Shown here: in pieces, positions 6,321 to 7,764 of the stretch
Position numbering within the stretch: position 1 is the first letter of the stretch
How the letters are laid out: each line of letters opens with the position of its first letter
From: Parachlamydiaceae bacterium
Lineage (GTDB): Bacteria > Chlamydiota > Chlamydiia > Chlamydiales > Parachlamydiaceae
Reading direction: 5' to 3'
Assembly (NCBI GenBank): GCA_030679615.1
Contig: JAUXSJ010000078.1
Span: forward strand, 1 to 7,764
DNA: 7,764 nt
Position numbers and translations under genes: made by a program
Notes under the pieces: generated by a model
The model's input: the letters and a program-made list of their open reading frames with translations, nothing else
Databases searched by the model: none
Told to the model about the DNA's origin: nothing

Positions 6321-6370
6321 AATAATCGTTCAGAGTCGTAAATTCAGTTAACCCAATGTCACCAACTTAA
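6321..6370. repeat. Possible remnant of an end of the 405-751 element
   Basis: ATAATCGTTCAG at 6322-6333 is identical to 412-423, the left terminal repeat of the first palindrome. About 20 bases on come TTCAGTTAA and then CCCAATG with a nearby ACTTAA (to 6370). These resemble, in the same order, the CCCAATG...AGCTTAA block found about 50 bases inside each end of that element. The bases between the blocks differ among the three copies. This fits a decayed end of a related element, but the matches are short and the DNA is AT-rich. Confidence 0.35.
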
Positions 6371-6397
6371 ACGAATCTCTTAGTAAACCTACCTTTT

Positions 6398-6440
6398 TTG
6401 ACACATTAATCGTTAGTTGTTAAAGTAATTTTTATATAAT
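6398..6440 (+). promoter_or_regulatory. Promoter-like region of tdh
   Basis: TTGACA at 6398-6403 is a consensus -35 box; 17 bases later is TAAAGT (6421-6426), a four-of-six -10 match. A perfect TATAAT lies at 6435-6440 but is 31 bases from the TTGACA; its best own -35 is TTAGTT at 6413-6418 with a 16-base spacer. Either pair would start transcription shortly before the AAGGA ribosome-binding site at 6464-6468. The region lies outside the palindromic insertion, so tdh could be expressed independently of kbl. Confidence 0.45.
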
Positions 6441-6476
6441 TCGAACGAATTTTTTAATTAAACAAGGAAAAATTCT

Positions 6477-7502
6477 ATGAAAGCTTTGGTTAAAAAAAAA
6501 CCGGAAGTGGGTATTTGGCTTGAAGAGGTCCCTGTACCAACAATTGGAGAAAACGAAGTATTAATTAAAACAATTAAAACTTCAATTTGCGGCACAGACG
6601 TCCACATTTATAAATGGGATAAATGGGCGCAAAAAACAATTCCCGTCCCTTTAGTCATCGGCCATGAATTTGTAGGTGAAATTGCAGACATAGGAAAAGA
6701 GGTCAAAAACTTAAAGGTTGGCGATCGAGTCTGTGGTGAAGGTCACTTTGTCTGTAATTTTTGCCCTAATTGCATGATGGGAAAAAAGCATCTATGTTTT
6801 CATACAAAAGGATTAGGCTGTCGTGTCCCAGGGTGTTTCGCCGACTTTTTTGCCTTACCTGCTGAAAATGTTTTTAAAATACCTCACACCATTGAAAATG
6901 ATATTGCCGCAATCTTTGATCCTTATGGAAATGCTGTACATACGGCTCTCATTTTTCCTCCTACATCAGAAAATGTACTCATTACAGGCGCAGGTCCCAT
7001 TGGAATTATGGCCGCTGCAATTGCTTTAAAAGCTGGTGCTCATCAAGTGGTGATTACTGATATTAATGATTACCGTTTGGAGTTAGCACGCAAAATGGGT
7101 GTAATGAATGCCATTAATATAAAAAACACCTCCATTGAACAAAAATCTAAAGAATTAAATATTGAAGATGGCTTTACGATTGGATTGGAAATGTCAGGTC
7201 ATCCAAACGGACTGACGACTCTTCTTGAACATGTAAGGCATGGCGGGAAAATTGCATTATTGGGCATTTTTCCTGAGGAATTTGCTGTTAATTGGGATCA
7301 AGTCATTTTTAAAATGCTGACTCTACAAGGGATTTATGGGCGTGAGATTTTTTCAACCTGGTATCAGATGGTGAACTTAATTGAAAGTGGTCTAGATTTA
7401 AAACCCTTAATCACACATCATTTTAAGGCCGAGGAATTCCAACAGGCATTTGATGTTATGCTTTCCGGAAATGCTGGAAAAGTTATTCTGGATTGGTCCT
7501 AA
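6477..7502 (+). CDS. tdh: L-threonine 3-dehydrogenase
   Basis: At 341 residues this is exactly the length of E. coli Tdh and similar throughout. It is a cytoplasmic, zinc-dependent medium-chain dehydrogenase that oxidises L-threonine with NAD+ to 2-amino-3-ketobutyrate, the substrate of Kbl. Visible residues are the catalytic-zinc ligands C38, H63 and E64, with Cys-Gly-Thr-Asp-Val-His at 38-43 (T40, H43). The structural-zinc cysteines C93, C96, C99 and C107 are all present. The Rossmann loop Gly-Ala-Gly-Pro-Ile-Gly is at 171-176, and the acidic D195 at the end of the second strand fits NAD rather than NADP. Phe-Asp-Pro-Tyr-Gly-Asn-Ala-Val-His at 147-155 is typical of Tdh. AAGGA at 6464-6468, eight bases before the ATG, supports the start. 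It lies 327 bp after kbl, separated by a palindromic element and a promoter-like region. No clear terminator follows the TAA. Confidence 0.96.
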   Translation: MKALVKKKPEVGIWLEEVPVPTIGENEVLIKTIKTSICGTDVHIYKWDKWAQKTIPVPLVIGHEFVGEIADIGKEVKNLKVGDRVCGEGHFVCNFCPNCMMGKKHLCFHTKGLGCRVPGCFADFFALPAENVFKIPHTIENDIAAIFDPYGNAVHTALIFPPTSENVLITGAGPIGIMAAAIALKAGAHQVVITDINDYRLELARKMGVMNAINIKNTSIEQKSKELNIEDGFTIGLEMSGHPNGLTTLLEHVRHGGKIALLGIFPEEFAVNWDQVIFKMLTLQGIYGREIFSTWYQMVNLIESGLDLKPLITHHFKAEEFQQAFDVMLSGNAGKVILDWS

Positions 7503-7630
7503 TCGTAAAGCCCTCAAAACATTCTTTGGAATGCGAAGGCCCTGCCCATCCTATTACCCATAAGTTCCTATGTATTTAATTTTGAATAGTTTTTGAATCG
7601 CTCTACGAGCTCTATGCATTTTTTATCTTA

Positions 7631-7692
7631 CTCCCACAGTTCCTTCGTCGCTCGTAAACTCGCTCCTTAGTCACTGTGGGCTGTAATGGGAG
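7631..7692. repeat. GC-richer inverted-repeat cluster after tdh
   Basis: CCCACAGT at 7633-7640 pairs with ACTGTGGG at 7673-7680. The flanking CTCCCA at 7631-7636 can instead pair with TGGGAG at 7687-7692, giving two competing folds. On the minus strand the loop contains GAGCGA twice, separated by six bases. No reading frame of interest crosses it on either strand. The segment is distinctly richer in G and C than its AT-rich surroundings. It could be an intergenic repeat, a piece of a mobile element or a structured RNA; I cannot tell which. Confidence 0.5.
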
Positions 7693-7708
7693 TCGTCCTA
7701 CGGACTCT
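7691..7708. repeat. Small hairpin with bulge
   Basis: GAGTC and GACTC form the outer stem around a CGTCCTACG inner hairpin, with a bulged base between them. It sits directly next to the inverted-repeat cluster at 7631-7692 and may belong to the same unit. There is no T-run after it on the plus strand, so terminator function is not supported. Confidence 0.3.
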
Positions 7709-7764
7709 AGAACAAATTAAAAAACACTTATAAAATTAAGAGAACCTTTGCATTTTTGTTCTAG
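7707..7764. repeat. 10-bp inverted repeat at window end
   Basis: CTAGAACAAA at 7707-7716 is exactly complementary to TTTGTTCTAG at 7755-7764, enclosing 38 AT-rich bases. The right arm ends exactly at the last base of the window, so the repeat may extend further. It might be an arm of another palindromic element whose rest lies outside. Between 7503 and 7630 I see no gene; there is only a five-base-pair hairpin at 7520-7533. Confidence 0.4.

Noticed and set aside
6112..6351. 79-codon frame across the end of kbl and the palindrome
   Set aside because: It consists of the kbl 3' end in another frame plus the inverted-repeat element; no protein features.
6823..7029. 68-codon frame within tdh
   Set aside because: Out-of-frame shadow inside a well-conserved gene.
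7520..7533. CATTC/GAATG hairpin as a tdh terminator
   Set aside because: Only five base pairs and no T-run follows, so it lacks the form of an intrinsic terminator.

Overview
The window looks like part of a low-GC chromosome from an intracellular, probably amoeba-associated bacterium. A Parachlamydia/Protochlamydia-type chlamydia is my best guess. The basis is the AT-rich coding style, long gene-poor gaps filled with palindromic repeats, lineage-specific Lys/Asn/Ile-rich hypothetical proteins, and a membrane disulfide-bond enzyme beside ordinary metabolic genes. This placement is inference; no rRNA or marker gene is present.

Layout. (1) 1-377: the 3' part of an unrecognised polar protein whose frame is open at the left window edge. 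(2) 378-884: a non-coding gap dominated by a ~347 bp nested palindrome (405-751). It has terminal inverted repeats and a 9-bp direct repeat at its borders, as in a non-autonomous (MITE-like) mobile element. (3) 885-2773: a two-gene unit of a CNNM/CorC-type DUF21-CBS-CorC_HlyC membrane protein and a DUF6629-like multi-membrane-span protein, 14 bp apart. (4) 2807-3613, minus strand: an unrecognised, very AT-rich, hydrophobic protein convergent with that unit. (5) 3614-3854: an AT-rich gap between divergent genes. (6) 3855-6149: a VKOR-DsbA fusion protein followed 12 bp later by kbl. (7) 6150-6476: a second, unrelated long palindrome abutting the kbl stop codon, then a short stretch resembling one end of the first palindrome, then a promoter-like region. 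(8) 6477-7502: tdh. (9) 7503-7764: a non-coding tail with several GC-richer inverted repeats.

Function. kbl and tdh together encode the threonine-to-glycine route. Tdh oxidises L-threonine to 2-amino-3-ketobutyrate with NAD+, and Kbl cleaves that with CoA to glycine and acetyl-CoA. The two genes are normally close neighbours; here a 160-bp palindrome has been inserted between them, and tdh has its own promoter-like and ribosome-binding sequences. The VKOR-DsbA fusion would make and recycle periplasmic disulfides in one polypeptide. The CNNM-like and DUF6629-like proteins are both inner-membrane proteins of uncertain substrate.

No complete novel defence or mobile system is visible. The most unusual content is the set of palindromic elements in the gaps and the two unrecognised AT-rich genes.
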